Shown here: positions 23,401-36,828 of the stretch, piece by piece | Position numbering within the stretch: the first letter of the stretch is position 1 | How the letters are laid out: each line of letters begins with the position of its first letter | Assembly (NCBI GenBank): GCA_002946415.1 | Contig: NJPS01000010.1 | Coordinates: 682,001-746,000 of the forward strand | Length of the DNA: 64,000 bases | DNA from: Rutstroemia sp. NJR-2017a BVV2 | Lineage: Eukaryota; Ascomycota; Leotiomycetes; Helotiales; Rutstroemiaceae | Reading direction: 5' to 3' | Program-made: the position numbers and the translations under genes | The notes under the pieces: model-generated | The model's database searches: none | What the model was told of the DNA's origin: nothing | Seen by the model: only the letters and a program-made list of their open reading frames with translations

Positions 23401-25816
23401 TCAAGCTCTATATAGATCTTAGGCCCTCGTGCAATGGAGGTGTCGATCGATTTTTCAATGATTATCTTCTCAGACTCCTGACATCGCGTAAGTTTGTTGA
23501 TCGACTTTGAGCTGATAGTAAATCCCTCAATGGCGACTTGATCGCGAATTAGTGTCAAATCTCCCGTGGATACATCTTGGCGCAAGACCGACTCTTCAGG
23601 GTCTTCCGGTCGAACCCAGTATTGGGTCTGTGAAAATATGCTCACGAGTTTGTAGCTTTTCACCCGCTCGGCCCTATCATTCTGACGTTTCTTGTGGTCC
23701 CCAGTCCCGCGGTTGCCAAATTCCGTTGGGGTAATGTCTCCTCTGGTCTCTATGCTCGATACGTCATTGAATTCTTGCTTCCTACCAAATGGTTTCGTCG
23801 TTGGCTTCTGCATTTCAGTCGCAGATGGATTGTATTGGGATAATTCATCCTCGCCGCCACTGAGTTCCAATTCACCAAGTGGTTGCCGTTTCATCATGCC
23901 AGCTAATTTTTTGGATGATATCTGAGATGCATGACTTCCTGAGAAGTGCCGGGAGGTTTGAGGTCCATTTGCATTGGTAGTCGGTGCTTGGTATGCAGTT
24001 TTTTTGGAGGCTACTGTCACATTGTGAGGAATGCGAACCTCGAAGCTTTCTGTGGGCAGCATCAACTCATCCATCTGGGTCGGATCATGCTCATCATGTT
24101 TATGCAAGATGGGCGGCCTCGGAAGCCTATGGTTACTCGTAAGATGTCCTGGGGACCGGGGGACCGGTATGGGAAACTGATCTAACCGGTTTCCTGATGA
24201 GTTGTTAATTTGTTTTTGTAATTTACGTCTGGTATTTCTTGACTTTGTTGACAGCGCAATGCCACGATTGTCGATATGTTGGACGAAAGATCTGCTTGTT
24301 GCAGGAGACATACCTGAGTGTATGTCAGACTCTGCGCGAGACCTGGTATGAGGATCAGTTCGTGCGGAGGTTTGCTCGACTGCCTGTCGATCGGATCCTG
24401 CATCTTGCTCCTCCAAGTCGATAGGACTCCCCGAGCTGCCATTAAATGTTGAGTGGTGTTCAAGCTTCCGTCTCTTATTGGAACTCTCAAAACTCGGATA
24501 TCCCTCGTGGAGGTTGATTATCGTCCTTGGCGCAGCGCTTTTCTTGCCTAAAGTGTTCCTTGGTTGCGGAGCTCCAACTCCTACCAACTTGACCTTTTCC
24601 ACGTTAGCTAGAAGTTTCACCAGACCAGAAACATTTGCGCACCATAACTGATTCAGATTCGTAGGGCGCCGACGGAGGTATTAGGGGACTGCGATATCTT
24701 TTGTTAGCCACTCAATCTATAGACTCAAAGGCACCGAAGATGGAGACTGCAAATGACATACGATGCAGAAATTATAGTATTCGTATGGTAACGGCTGGCC
24801 CAGTCCCTGCAGCACCGCGGTCAGTCTCCAGGCAATTGTGGGAATCCTGTAGCCATTCCATACCAACTTTGCTTTCCCTTCGTCGGTATCTGGTTTGCGC
24901 AGAAAGGTTCTTGATCGCGTGCATTCTCCGAGGTTGACGCGCCGATCTCTTCTCTGTAGCAGATCAGTGTTAGCTCCAGCATGTTAAAGACCATATAGAA
25001 GTCCAAACTTTTTCTTTTTAAATTCATCTATCTCGCTGATATGTCGCTTCCGGTTCTGGTCATTAGCCAGCTTCTTTGGTGTGCCCCTCGTGTGCGGCGA
25101 ATCTTTTTTGAGGTTCTGGAGCAGTTGGGTTAGCGATATCTAAAGCGGCGGGGCTAGCCGCCTCTTGAACGACAGCCTCTGCCCTTGAAACAGGGGCTAT
25201 CAAAGAATGACCGGAGCCTGAATGTACTCGGACTTACCTCAATCGCAATGAAGGGGTCGTCAAGTCCTCGAAGTGACGAGAAATCATTAGGGGACACTTC
25301 ATCTACCTCGGAAATGTGGTTTCTGGTTGTGTCTTTATCGTGGCAGTGATTATTCGCGTCGACCAAATTGCTCGTCATGATCCCAGGGCTGGCGCAGTCG
25401 TCATCGGACAAGATCAATACCTTCCGAAACCCTTTAGGGCCTTCACTGCTAGCTCGCGCATACCGGTTGTATTGGATGTCTCGCTTTCCGTCATAGTTGG
25501 AGAGAAATTTCTCGTGCAATTGCTGATAAGGCTCAAGATCTTGATCTGTGTGGCACGCTCGCTTCTGAGTGGCTCCTTTTCCTTGTCCTGAGTTCCGCGG
25601 CTCAGCCTCGTCAAACCTGTTGACGCTATCGACGTCAATGCTCTCAGGCTGAGGCGATAATAATTCTCGAATCAAAAATTGCAGTTCTTCTCTTCCCTTT
25701 GCGGCTACTTTAGAATCTGAGGAAGGACCACCGAGATCTCCATGGCTTGTCTTTCTGTTTTTGCTTTGGTATGAGGGAGGCGTGCTAGCTGGCGCCGCAA
25801 GATATTCAGGAGCCAT
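20463..25816 (-). CDS. Ulp2-type SUMO protease (C48 family)
   Basis: The catalytic part lies in one long exon (24647 to 20463). It shows HTHW (H996), FDSLG (D1156) and QNNYCDCGVF (Q1201, C1207): the triad and oxyanion Gln of C48/Ulp peptidases. A low-complexity insert of about 150 residues between His and Asp is typical of Ulp2. Ulp2 removes poly-SUMO chains in the nucleus. The long exon has no ATG for its first 110 codons, so 5' exons are needed. My model uses 25816-25238, 25139-25009 and 24951-24762, giving about 1,694 residues, with YEYYNFCI|LWCANVSGLVKLL spanning the last junction in phase 0. Intron 2 boundaries are uncertain (donor GTTTGG, acceptor CAGAG or AAG). A separate upstream gene ending at 24653 is the alternative. 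Long Ser/Pro-rich tails flank the protease domain. Confidence 0.8.
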
Positions 25817-26892
25817 CCCTACAGTTCTTGATAGATGCTTTTATGATGTCAAGAGATGTTGGATCATCATCTCAAGGTCCTTGACATATATTCTCAGTGA
25901 TGAAAGCACTTCAGTCCTCACCAAGGCAGAACAAAGTAGGATCACTGTGTTGTGATATAACCTGAGGCGGCAGGTAAACTTGAGCGGTCGATACTATTCG
26001 GTGTGGTATATAATGGTCTGAGGAGCATAAACTTGTGAGAAATTGATATCTTTGCTTCCAGCTTTGTCGCAAAGCAGGAGGTGTGTGATAACCAGAGGTT
26101 TGTTCCTACTGTTCTTGGAGAATGCAAAGTAATTGACAAGTGAAGTCGTGTTGCCGGCGCAAGAGTAACGTCTAATATTGGAGTTTCGAAGAGCGAAAGT
26201 CATATGGGATCTAATACCCAAATTTGTTGCTTTTATTTAGTAAAGATGATTGCAAGATCGGAAGGGTGGATTTTCTCGTATTAAGGATACAGTGAATTGC
26301 CGACAATAACTATCAGGCGATGGTTCTGAGAAAGGAAGATATCAGGCAGTAGCAACTTCCAGAGAGGAAAGTATATATTAAGTTGAATGTGATGCTAGTG
26401 AAGAAGTGAAGGTCAAGAGCTTACAAGTTACAACGAGCATGGCAGCCGTGTAGATAATCGGTGTGGAACTTGCTAGCTAAATGAGAAGTGAGAGTTTGTT
26501 TCAATGACAACGTGGAGAACCCGGCCATGAAGTGAGGTAGGTAGGCGTGTATCTAACTTAACGCTGGCGTCTCTTGGAGGAGCATCTGTCCGGAGAGTTC
26601 TCTGAAAGTGATACTAACCATTCCTGGGGGCATAGTTCTGAAGCTTGACCATAAGGCTCTTGGGATGTAGAAGCGCTTGTCGATCTACCTTTGAAGCATC
26701 ACAATGTTTTCACTGAGACAATGGTGGTGACTGCATGTCAACTTTCCAAATTGGCGGGTGGATTTTGATCTTGATACACCTGTACAGATAAGAAACGTCG
26801 TAATTCAGAGCCAGCAAAACGCTCCGTTCATCTATCCCAGTATCTCATTTTCCCTCATTTACAATAATCCTCCTAGTCGTCACCATTACCAT
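25817..26892. other. Intergenic region, Ulp2 promoter side and COX6 3' side
   Basis: Both neighbouring genes are read leftward, so the part near 25817 should hold the SUMO-protease promoter and the part near 26892 the COX6 3' UTR. No repeat, RNA gene or protein-like frame was recognised. Confidence 0.4.
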
Positions 26893-27720
26893 CTATTTGG
26901 CCTCCTCGGGGTAAAGGTCCTCCTTGAGACTGACACCCAATTCTTCTCTGAGTGGCTTGAGCTCCTCCAAGTATTGGTCGTACTGACCGCGGTTCTCGAC
27001 CTTTGCCTTGATTCCTATTTGATCATGTTATCAGCCATTGGCCCCGCCAAAATCTAGCCTGCATATCCAACCCCGCTTGTAAACGTAAATGAGCTATACG
27101 TACCCTCGAATATGCGCACAGCTGTTGGGAAGTCGTTGACTCTTCTGGCAGCTCTTAAGGCTGCAGTGAGTACAGATGGTGAAGGTACCAGATCGTATGC
27201 AAAGGCGTTGTTTAGATTTCGCTGCAGTAACATCATACGATAATCAGCAATCTGCGGGCACGCGCAAGAGAAACGTGGGGTATGACGAGTTAATGGAAGT
27301 AAAACATACCTGAAGCTCGAAAACATCTTGAACCTGGTCGAACTCCTTCTCGTATCTATATCATGCCCGGGCACCTTAGAAATTCATGTATTTTTATTGG
27401 TTTGTTCCGGTTGTGCGAGAACATGCTCGAATGCGAGTGATATGCAGCCTCAATGGAAGAGTAACGTACCTGGCAGTAAACTCTTCAAAGCTCTCTTCGT
27501 GGTGAGCAGCTTCCTCTCCGTCCTTATCGGCAGCTTGAGCAGATTGGGCGCGGCTAGTGGTGCTGAAGTTGCTGGCAGATCCGGAGGTAGCAATCATTGC
27601 TGGAACAGCGTAGAGTGTAGCAGAGGAAGTGCGAGGGGTAAGACTGCGCAAGCCATTGGATCGGAAAAAGGTAGATGAATGCGCGCGCGACGCGATACGC
27701 AGAATCGAAGTTGACGACAT
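26893..27720 (-). CDS. COX6: Cytochrome c oxidase subunit 6 (mammalian COX5A equivalent)
   Basis: Four exons, leftward (27720-27470, 27355-27310, 27221-27104, 27014-26893), encode 178 residues. An Arg/Ser-rich N-terminus (MSSTSILRIASRAHSSTFFR) is a mitochondrial presequence, followed by an acidic linker (DKDGEEAAHHEE). The mature subunit is clear: EESFEEFTARYEKEFDQVQD, FELQRNLNNAFAYDLVPSPS, RRVNDFPTAVRIFEGIKAKV and EELKPLREELGVSLKEDLYP. This nuclear-encoded subunit packs on the matrix side of complex IV. Every intron has a consensus donor (GTACGT, GTATGT, GTACGT). An alternative acceptor (CCCGCAG) 30 nt before the one used would add 10 residues in frame, but the shorter form matches the conserved family sequence. 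Confidence 0.93.
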
Positions 27721-29815
27721 TAGGAAAGCGTTTGTTGTGAGGTGGTTTTGAGTGTTTCGAGGAATTTCTGCGGTCGATGTTCAAATTGGAAGTTTCGACA
27801 ATTCAAGCTCCGAATCGATGCGGAGGTGACTGTGATTGGTTAGTGGCTTAGTCATCGCCCACCGAAGTAATGATAAATGAGTTTGGGTCACCTCATTTTC
27901 ACTGAATTATCATTCGAGGTATGTCATATCCACTTTCATCGGCAACATAAGCGGCCGTTTCCCTTAATTGAATGCGACAGTGCTCGCAGGTCAAGAAAGC
28001 ATCAACTGCCTCCAGTGCTGCGACCTTCAAAACGTACAACAAGTCGGCCTCCCACCTCGTGCGGAAAAGATTTGTTCAACAGTCACAGAGAAGACAAGGT
28101 CTTACTCATGTGGAATTGATGGGTGGGAGAAATCTCTACGGCTCCTGGCACTGGATTCTCTCAAACTTAACATCTCAATTTGAGCACGGAGAGGTGCAAT
28201 TGAAAGTCAACGCGTCAGCGGCCTTTGGTAATGATGCAGCTGCACAGGACTGGGGCGTCATCTTCTCGAAGGTTATATTGAGGGCGGACCACGAACAGCT
28301 CTTCTACTTTAAAGGCTCGCTCTTGATTTCGAATTTAGCTGAGCGCGTTGAGCCCTACGCGCTACGGTGATTATTTTCATTCGAGGCTTTAACTTCGAAA
28401 TATCCCAAGATGAGATATCTGCATCGTCAGATACTGCCTCCTATCTACGCTGTTTCGATAATGTGACCAGCGATGTCCATTGGCATTCATTCGTGGATCC
28501 TCATACTCACACAGATTTTCGCACTGAGGCCAACTTTCTCGAAGAGTAAGACGCAGGACGCTTTCTTTTATTCTCATCTCCATCGTACAGAGTTCGACCT
28601 TCTCTCACTGGTAACCCGCGCATATCCGTTTGCTGGACACCACTAAAAAACAGAATGGAGACAGAAGAGCGGTGGGCATGAAAGCCATCACATAGAAACT
28701 TCCAGCCAATGATACATCTGCAATTGAAAGAAACAGTGGATCGTGCCAGCGACGTCAAGAGTGCCCAATGCCTTTTCTGGAGAGCGGTGTTCACGATACT
28801 TGTCTTGATACGAAATGCTCGAAATTACATTTGTTGAACTCAACCTCGGGACATCCACAAGCCAGCAACACCATGGGCTGCTGCTCTTGACGTGTATGGT
28901 ATGACATCGGGGGGTTAACGTAGACCAATCACAAGCAGTGCTCATATCCTTGTTCCTTGCTCCTTTCTCGGGTTCAACGGCGACTCAAATTTCAGTACGA
29001 GGAAGGGTAGAATGAGATTTCACGTCCTGTAAGTCCATAACGAGTACGGAAGTACGTTGTCGATGGTCGGTCTCTTGGGCAGGTCCCCCTCTGGGAAGCC
29101 GTGGACTTCAAGCCCTACAGACTCCAGAATAGATAGACAGTCATCCATAGTATATTTAGCACTCATTGAGCAATCTGAGCGTCCCTGAAGTTATCCACAT
29201 GTGAGCACTTGCGCTGCAATTGAAAAGTCGGTGATATTGAATTTCACATGCCGATCGAATAGAAAGCAGTACAACCTTCTTCTCCCAAGGATCCAATCTC
29301 GGTAATGTATGCTGTAATTGATGGGCCACGTTCCCGAACCCCTTTCTACACTAGACTTCAAGCCACTTGGCTGTTTTTTACTCCTGCCAAACACGTCAAA
29401 AAGGGAAAACGGGAAACTTTTTTTTTCTATTCTTCTACTTTCTAACTTCGACAACTTTGTTGAAGACGGGAATCCCTTAAATCTCTCATCTCAACTCTTG
29501 TGCTTCATCTCTTCTCACTTGAAGTTCCCCTAAGATATTAATTCCTCCCCTTTCAATTCTTTCTTCATCGTCACTCCTTCACAGAGTTCCCCCTTATTAC
29601 TTTATTGCTTTGGATTCTGTCGGAAAGGGACAATCGCGGATTGTAGAGTATTCCTCAGTCCGCCCCGAAGAGATTGTTGTTTATAGTTTGCTCGGCGCAC
29701 TGTAAATTCCTCTGATTCCGAAAGTCAAGAGACACGCGACAACTTCCTCCATTCGGACTGCATCGCAGATACCTTCGAGACCGTCGGATTCCATACGCGT
29801 TGCGGTTTTGTCAGA
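27721..29815. other. Divergent intergenic region between COX6 and the elongase gene
   Basis: About 2.1 kb. A 132-codon frame at 27972-28370 (+) has a real ATG but no resemblance to known families and no supporting intron pattern. The last 400 nt are pyrimidine-rich (poly-T run near 29422, CTTCATCTCTTCTCACTTG) and probably form the elongase leader. Confidence 0.35.
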
Positions 29816-31042
29816 ATGTCTTCGAGCGGATTTGACCTGAAGGCGCTGCCTCTGCCATCAATTGAGAGACCATTCGGTGTGCATTTATGGCCAGTTTTCG
29901 ACAAGGCCTTCACGGCCATCAAGGGCTATCACCCCCAAGATTTTGACTTCCAACCACGAGTTACGCCTATGTCTACGTTAAAGGAGAGCGGATTGACGAT
30001 TCTTGCATACTACATTATAATTTTCGGCGGAAGAGAGTTAATGCGAAACCGTCCAGCTTTCAAGCTGAATGGTCTGTTTATGATCCACAACTTCTACCTC
30101 ACAGCTATCAGCGCCATTTTATTGGCACTCTTCATTGAGCAATTGGTTCCTACGGTCTACAATCATGGTCTCTTCTATGCCATCTGCGACGTCAAAGGCG
30201 GCTGGACATCTCCTTTGGTTATTCTCTACTATGTAGGTTCAGCTTGCGGCAAGGCCGAAGATTAAGTGTGGCTAACGAAGGATAGCTCAACTACCTCACC
30301 AAATACCTCGAATTACTGGATACCGTCTTCCTTGTCTTGAAGAAAAAGCCATTGAGTATGCCATCATTTTTCTACGAAGCCAAAATATGCGAGAATGCTA
30401 ATTTTCATCTGCGCAGCTTTCCTTCATTGCTACCACCACGGCGCCACGGCTCTTCTCTGCTACACCCAACTCATCGGTTTGACCTCGGTATCATGGGTTC
30501 CAATTACTCTTAACCTCATGGTTCACGTTGTCATGTACTGGTACTACTTCCAGAGTGCGCGCGGAATCCGCATCTGGTGGAAGGAATGGATCACCCGTCT
30601 TCAAATCATCCAGTTTGTCATTGATCTTGGTAAGGCTGCCTATTCCTCCAGCCACAATTCATTTAGCTTTTCAGCTCGCTGACATGTACTCTACTTTCTA
30701 GGCTTCGTCTACTTTGCTTCCTACACCTACTTCGCCTCGACTTACTTCCCATCGCTTCCAAGTGCTGGTAAATGCGCCGGAGAAGAGTTCGCAGCGTTTG
30801 CAGGCATGGGCATTCTCAGCTCTTACCTCCTCCTCTTTATCTCCTTCTACTTCGCTACCTACAAGAAAGACGGAAAGCGCCCAACAGGTCGCAAGGCTGC
30901 ACGATCCTTGAAAGATGCTCAGCTTCCAGATGTCGCTACCTTGACCAACGGGAAGATCAATGCAGGTTCATTCGGAAATGGACATGCGAAGACCACCGCT
31001 ACTAGCCCTGGTCGCCCTGCTACCCGCTCCCGCAAAGCATAA
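29816..31042 (+). CDS. ELO-family very-long-chain fatty acid elongase
   Basis: Four exons (29816-30232, 30286-30355, 30417-30629, 30702-31042) give 346 residues, normal for fungal Elo2/Elo3 condensing enzymes. The catalytic histidine box is FLHCYHHG (H166, H169, H170), created across the second intron. Upstream is the conserved [20 protein letters not shown] segment, downstream [11 protein letters not shown]. Seven or so membrane helices are readable. The tail is basic ([15 protein letters not shown]), fitting ER retention. The enzyme condenses acyl-CoA with malonyl-CoA in the ER membrane to make the very long chains used in sphingolipids. Whether it is the Elo2 (Fen1) or Elo3 (Sur4) type cannot be settled here. 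The introns are 53-72 nt. Confidence 0.92.
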
Positions 31043-34000
31043 ATGCATTTGTGGGACAAGGACCGGATTTTGCCAACCGCATCGCTTGATCCTTTGGTAC
31101 CAATAGAAATACTCGTTGCCTTTCTGAAACGAGTCGGTCCACACCTTTTTTTTCTCTAAAGAATTAGAAGTACGCTCGCCCTCTTAGAGACATCTTTCTC
31201 TTCATTGTATAATGCTTCATGCGACCTTTACAAAAACAAAAGAGATGTCGCAATTTCTTCTTCTTTTTCCTTCTCCTGTCTTTGTGGTATAGAGGGGGGT
31301 GGCGATGACATGTATGGATGGACGAACCGGCGGTTGGGCGGGGTTGGGATGACGAATGGGTACTAACGGATGATTTGGCTGGGGATGGGTGGATATTATA
31401 TGTAATGATTGCCTATGAAAAGAGAATAGCATGGGCAGATAAAACAGCCTGCTAGAGAAAATATGAATAATTCACAAGAAGGAGAGAGCTTTGTATGTTG
31501 TTGATTATATCTGCACAGTAGGAGTGTGTTATGTTCCGAGTTGAAGCTGTCCAGAGGCAGCAAGATATAATATAATCTGTATTGCTCACTTTGCGTTGCT
31601 TTACTTCCCTATACCTTGTTTGACTTTCGTCGTCGTCATCGCCGTCGTCTTAAGACTTTCGTTTATGTCAAGCTATTCTCAGAAGCCACCAAATCAACCA
31701 TGGTTCAGACCTCTAACCTACTTATTCCTTTCCGTCATTCTTTCTTCGTTCCTATCTCCTTCATCCCTCTACCTTCCGCTTCTCTACATCTCTCTCCTCA
31801 TCTCTCCCACTCTTTTTCCTCCTCTTGGCTCGCCATCTTCTTTCCTCTCGTCTACGTCTTCTCCTTGCGTGCATTACGTCTAAGTGGACGTGCTCTATTC
31901 CACACTGCATACATTACACAGCTTATCATCATCTCTCCCTTCATACTGAAATCCATCCTGCAATCCTTCATCCCCCATATCTCGTCTGCTTGACTGTCCG
32001 TCTGTAAACAAGCAAGCAAGCAAACAAGCAAGCAAACAACAAACAAATGACGTCGCTGCACCCAACGGACAATCCTATATTCCTGCAACATCCATCCGCG
32101 CATCTTTCTCTGCATACCTGTCTATCCGCCTGTCTGTTCATTATTCATCAGTCGTCCAACGAGTCAGAGACAAATGACGTCGCTGCACCAGCCAGCCAGC
32201 TAGCCCGCCAAACGGACTTGCGAATGGAAGGAAACGAGAATCCTTCTGGAGTTCAATCCCTCCCTTCTTCCTTGAGTTTATACCTATCCCAGTCCTTGCA
32301 CTCTCCCCCCTTCTTCCCTCCCTTGATTTTCGGCTCGCGTCTTTTGCAGTCGGATGATCGTTGTGGATCTATACATACATACCTGCCTTGCATGTCATGC
32401 ACGCACGGGATGGGATCGGATGGGATGGGAAAGCCATGTGGAGTTTGTGCGTGCGGGAATGGGGGATGGGAGATAGATGAAGATGGGGATGGGGATGCTA
32501 TTTTTAGATGTGCGATGCGATGGGATCGGATCGGATGCCGGGACGCGGGATAGGTGGGGAGGAGGTGGTGGTGTGGTGGTGGTGTGGTGGTGCCAGTAGA
32601 CTTGGGGTTGAATTTGGGGTTTGTCCGGTATGATCTACACCTAGGATCAACGAGAGGAAGGAGGGGGATATGCGAGATATGCTTGCTGGTTATGATAGTG
32701 ATAGTATACAACAGAGAGAGGTAGGAGAGCATGCGGTAAGCATAGAGGGGAAACAATCGACAAACGGGATAAGTGCGGAATTCCCATCATCCGTCTGAAG
32801 ACATTACAAAAATTCCGCTCACCAGTTACAACATAATCTGATCTAAACACCAGATGAAACAAAAATCCTCAGCATCTGAACGTGCTGACCATACCAAATT
32901 CAAGTGAAAGCGGGAAAGAAAATCATCTGGAATTGATTACTCTTTCTGTCTCTTTCTCTCTCGCTCGTGGGTATCTACTGGTAGAGAGAGGTAATATACA
33001 CCTCACTATCACTACTATTACTTGTACTCTATCTTAAGCTCTCCAATCATTAAGCCAACTACTCAGCAAGTAATAATTTGGAAGTTAGTAGTTAGAAGTA
33101 CCGCTTCACTCAATACTCCCACTCCCACTCCCACTCCTGCCCTGCACAGCACAGCACAGCTTATCCAAACCCCTACCTCACTCGCCCACCCCCTTACCTA
33201 TCTAAACTTATCCCAGGACCTTACTCACAGCTGCTGTACTGTACATGCCCACCAGGTTCCAGATCCACGGTACGGGGTGTGGGTGAGAGAATGGTGGCTG
33301 CTTACGTGTGTGTGGAGGAGTCGGCTGGTTGTGTTGGGGGTAGGCTCGGGTGGTGAGTAGGTGCTTGTATGGGATTGGATTGGATTACATGGAGTGGATT
33401 GGATTGTGTTGGGCTAGGCAGCGGTAGCGGCAGTAGATGGATTTTTTGATATTTATGCGCTTTTTCGAGTTAGGGATGGAGGGGAGGGGAAGAGAGAGGA
33501 GGGGTATAGATTTCGATTGGGTTTTGGATAAGTCGCAGGGCCGGAGGGAGAGAACGAGGGGTAAGGTAAGGTAAGGTAAGGAAGTGTGTATTCTCTGGCC
33601 AAAAAATAAGGGTTCGAGGCACGGAATACGACGAATCGATTGATTGAGATGAAGGGACGAGGATTCGTCCACTGATCATCGTGGCACGTTATGCTATGTT
33701 GGTCGTTGGTCATATTAGTTGGAAGCTATTTCAAGTATCTAAGTATCTATCTATGTGTTACTTTCCATCTCATCATCCAACCGGTCGATTGACTTTCTAC
33801 CAGAATAGATAACTCAACCCCTCGTAAACCTGTTCCCAGATCCATTGTCTCTCTCGTGACGCTGCTTGACGTCAGCCCCAGCCCTACAGCCACCTTTTTT
33901 TATCTTATCCCAAGAACACCGCCTCTCACCCTATAGAAATCCTGCTTTTAACACCTGAAAGTTAAGAAACAGATAAGAAATCAAGGCTGGTTAACTAAGA

Positions 34001-36828
34001 TATGCGCGATGAGATGAGCGCTGAACTGTAATATTTAAAATATAAGAAAAAAAGTCTCCGATGAGTTGAGGATGAGTTAGAGATCGTAGAGTATGTATAA
34101 TGACGGCTGAACCAGCCTCTACTGTATCTAATCTAATCTTCTATTAGGTCTTATGATTGGCGGGGTGGGAGGCTGGCTGGCTAAGGAGCGTGTAAGAGTA
34201 AGTGAGAAGCTCAAGTGCCGATTAGCCATGGGAATGAGTAAGGTGTAAGTAAGTAAGTAAGTAAGTACAGTAGTTATTTTCGACACGATACAGTAAAAAG
34301 CGAGGTAGATGTAGTGAGCAGCCAGCGAGCCAGCCAGCCAGTCAGACATGCGCCAACAACGAAGATGTACTTTTGACGAGGGAGGGACAAGTTGGAGACG
34401 ATTGGATTACCGAGTAGGTAGTTGAGCAAATCGCCGTTTGAGGAAGTAAAAGGAGAAATGTGTTTAAGAAGAATGATTGGTGTAACAACGCGGGCGAATG
34501 AAGCGGTGTCGTGCTGTTAAGTTAGAGTAGAGGGAGTATATACGGTCGGTCGGTAAGGGAGGGAGGGGTCAAGGAAGGGGTGGAGTGCAAGCTCATCGCG
34601 ACAACAAACCAAACCATACCCTATGCGCGTCCTCACTCGTTGAAAATATACAAATCGCGACTTTTCGCGCACTCTGGTTCTCCTTGTCCTTCACCGTTGC
34701 CGTTCCATACCGAAGTAAAGGAAAGGTCCAGTCAGGGGTAGACTACAACTAGAAGCAGAGCTAGAACTAGCACTGTAACTCTAGAAGAATCTCCCATGCA
34801 TCCTCACACGCTCATAGGACAATGCAAGCGCTTCTCCCGACGGTCAGACGAGGGTAGATACCGACCGAATGAATGGTTTCTTTTTTAAAGTTCGTGCACC
34901 TGTACCGTCGTGCCTTGTGGTTCGTTCTCGAAGAATGAATAGAATGATAACCTTGAGCGCGCACGGAAGCAAAGGAACGAACCACGGAGTAATATTGTGT
35001 GGTTCTAAGATGTGATTTGATATGATAGTATGTATGATAAGAAAAGTGCAGAAGGTTCGGACGCAAACGGCGTATCAAGATTGAATCAGATAATTCACCA
35101 AGTTAGAGGTCGAGGGCGTGGGGTTTGAGAAAAATTCTGTGGAGGGGCAGAGGAAAAGAAAAAAAGTGAGATGGAGGGGAAGGAAACAAAGCACGTTTTG
35201 GACGTTGAGAAGGTCGGACAGGAACCGTTTCTACTTTCGCCAGATTGTCGGGGAATATTTTGATTTCTAGTGTTTTACTTGGTGCAATCTGGTGATACCG
35301 AATCGTAATATATTTTGCTTTTTGGGCCTTCACTGCGAAGTTCGACGTGTGCCTGCTATGCACGTTGTCTGGATGTGATATCTGACGGGACGAGGAGATG
35401 GAGGGTTCGGTGGGTGATCGACACTGTCTGATCAATTTCTGTGTCATGCTCGACTCTTCCTCTTGCTCTTCCTCTGCCGTATGCTCTTCCTTCAGGATTG
35501 AAGAATTTGCTTCAGAGGAACAAATATGTGTAACCTCAGATAAGGGAGTCAGCGAGGGCGAAATGAGAATACGAACGTGATCAGCGAAATTCTGTGGTGC
35601 ATATGGCGGAAAGGCTAAAATCCTCACGGTCTGCGGTCTGAAGTGAGATGCGTGGTGGAAGCCAAGAGCCGTACCGTACAGCCTGTTCAGCCTGTGGTTA
35701 TAGCCTAGCCAGCCAGATGCTGCAGCTTGATGATAGGTAGTCGGAGCTTCAAGCGGTGAATGGAGTGTGCTGTGTGGTGTGTGTGATGTGTGGTGTTTGG
35801 GTGGTGTCTGGGGTTGGTATGAGGATGTGGTGGCGTCTGATGGTGTAGTGTGTGTGAAAATGCGCCCGTCTCAGCCTGAAGCTTCACAAAATGTGTAAAT
35901 GTGAGATTCACCAATCACAATTTCTCCAGGATTAAGTACAGGTACAAGTCGCTTTTTGGACGTTGAGGGCAGAAGGGGCTAAGAATTTCTCCTGTTCTGC
36001 TCTGCCCTGCCAGTTCGCGGAGGAATTAGGGATGGTAGCGATTGCGACGCTGGGCACGATGGGGCAGATGCGAGGGGACTGGAATCTTATTATTTGATTG
36101 CTTGACTTCTTGACTTCTTGACGCAGTAACCTTAACGTTTGGAGTGCGTGCAGTTCGGAATACGGAAAGACGGAACTACTCGTTCTTTGCACGACAACAT
36201 TTGAGGGGGGAGAAGATGCTTGGTATTCGGACACCCCGCAAAATCCTCGAACCAGGGACGAGGAGGACGGAGAGAGAAGGGGTGAGAAAGTTGTGAACGG
36301 CATAACAGTCGGTGACCCGAAACAGAGGTGTTGGTTGGTTGCAAAGACTCAGCAAAGTGTTCACTATTCCGCCAAGGTGTGTGTGTTTCCCAGTAGTCAA
36401 CTACCAGCATCATGGCATAAATGTGGTGGATGTAGTTCGTGTATTTCGTACAGCCTCCTCTCCTCCAGTGAGCATAGGATATAGGATATAGGATATAGGA
36501 TTCTGAGATGTTTGACGGCATACGAAGTATGGTTCTCGAGACCAAGAGACTAAGACTGAGAAAATGTGAAATGGATCATCTATTGCTGACACTCGATTGG
36601 CTGGTGTATTTAGTAAACTTATTAAATTAAAGCTCGCTCTGAGAAACGATCGAAAGGAGCTGGTCAGAGCTGGTCGAGCTGGGATTAGGATATCTCCCGT
36701 GCTCTCGTCGAACCCCTACCTCTCCTACCTCTCCCCTGCAAGTAGATATACTTTGTACAGTACATTACGGAATACTTGGACTTCGCACACACACTAGCAC
36801 TTTTCTGCCCCTGGCACACCATGCAAAT

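Noticed and set aside
24653..25816. Separate gene upstream of the SUMO protease, ending at the TGA at 24653-24655
   Set aside because: Possible by splicing to the nearer acceptor, but the phase-0 junction to the protease exon, and the protease's lack of an ATG, favour one gene. Kept as an alternative.
27972..28370. 132-codon plus-strand frame upstream of the elongase
   Set aside because: It has an ATG but no recognisable family, domain or splice context.
32047..32553. 168-codon plus-strand frame
   Set aside because: Composition follows microsatellites (GATGGG repeats and CT-rich runs); no conserved segment.
35103..35627. 174-codon minus-strand frame
   Set aside because: No ATG at the start and no family resemblance; probably chance in a low-complexity region.
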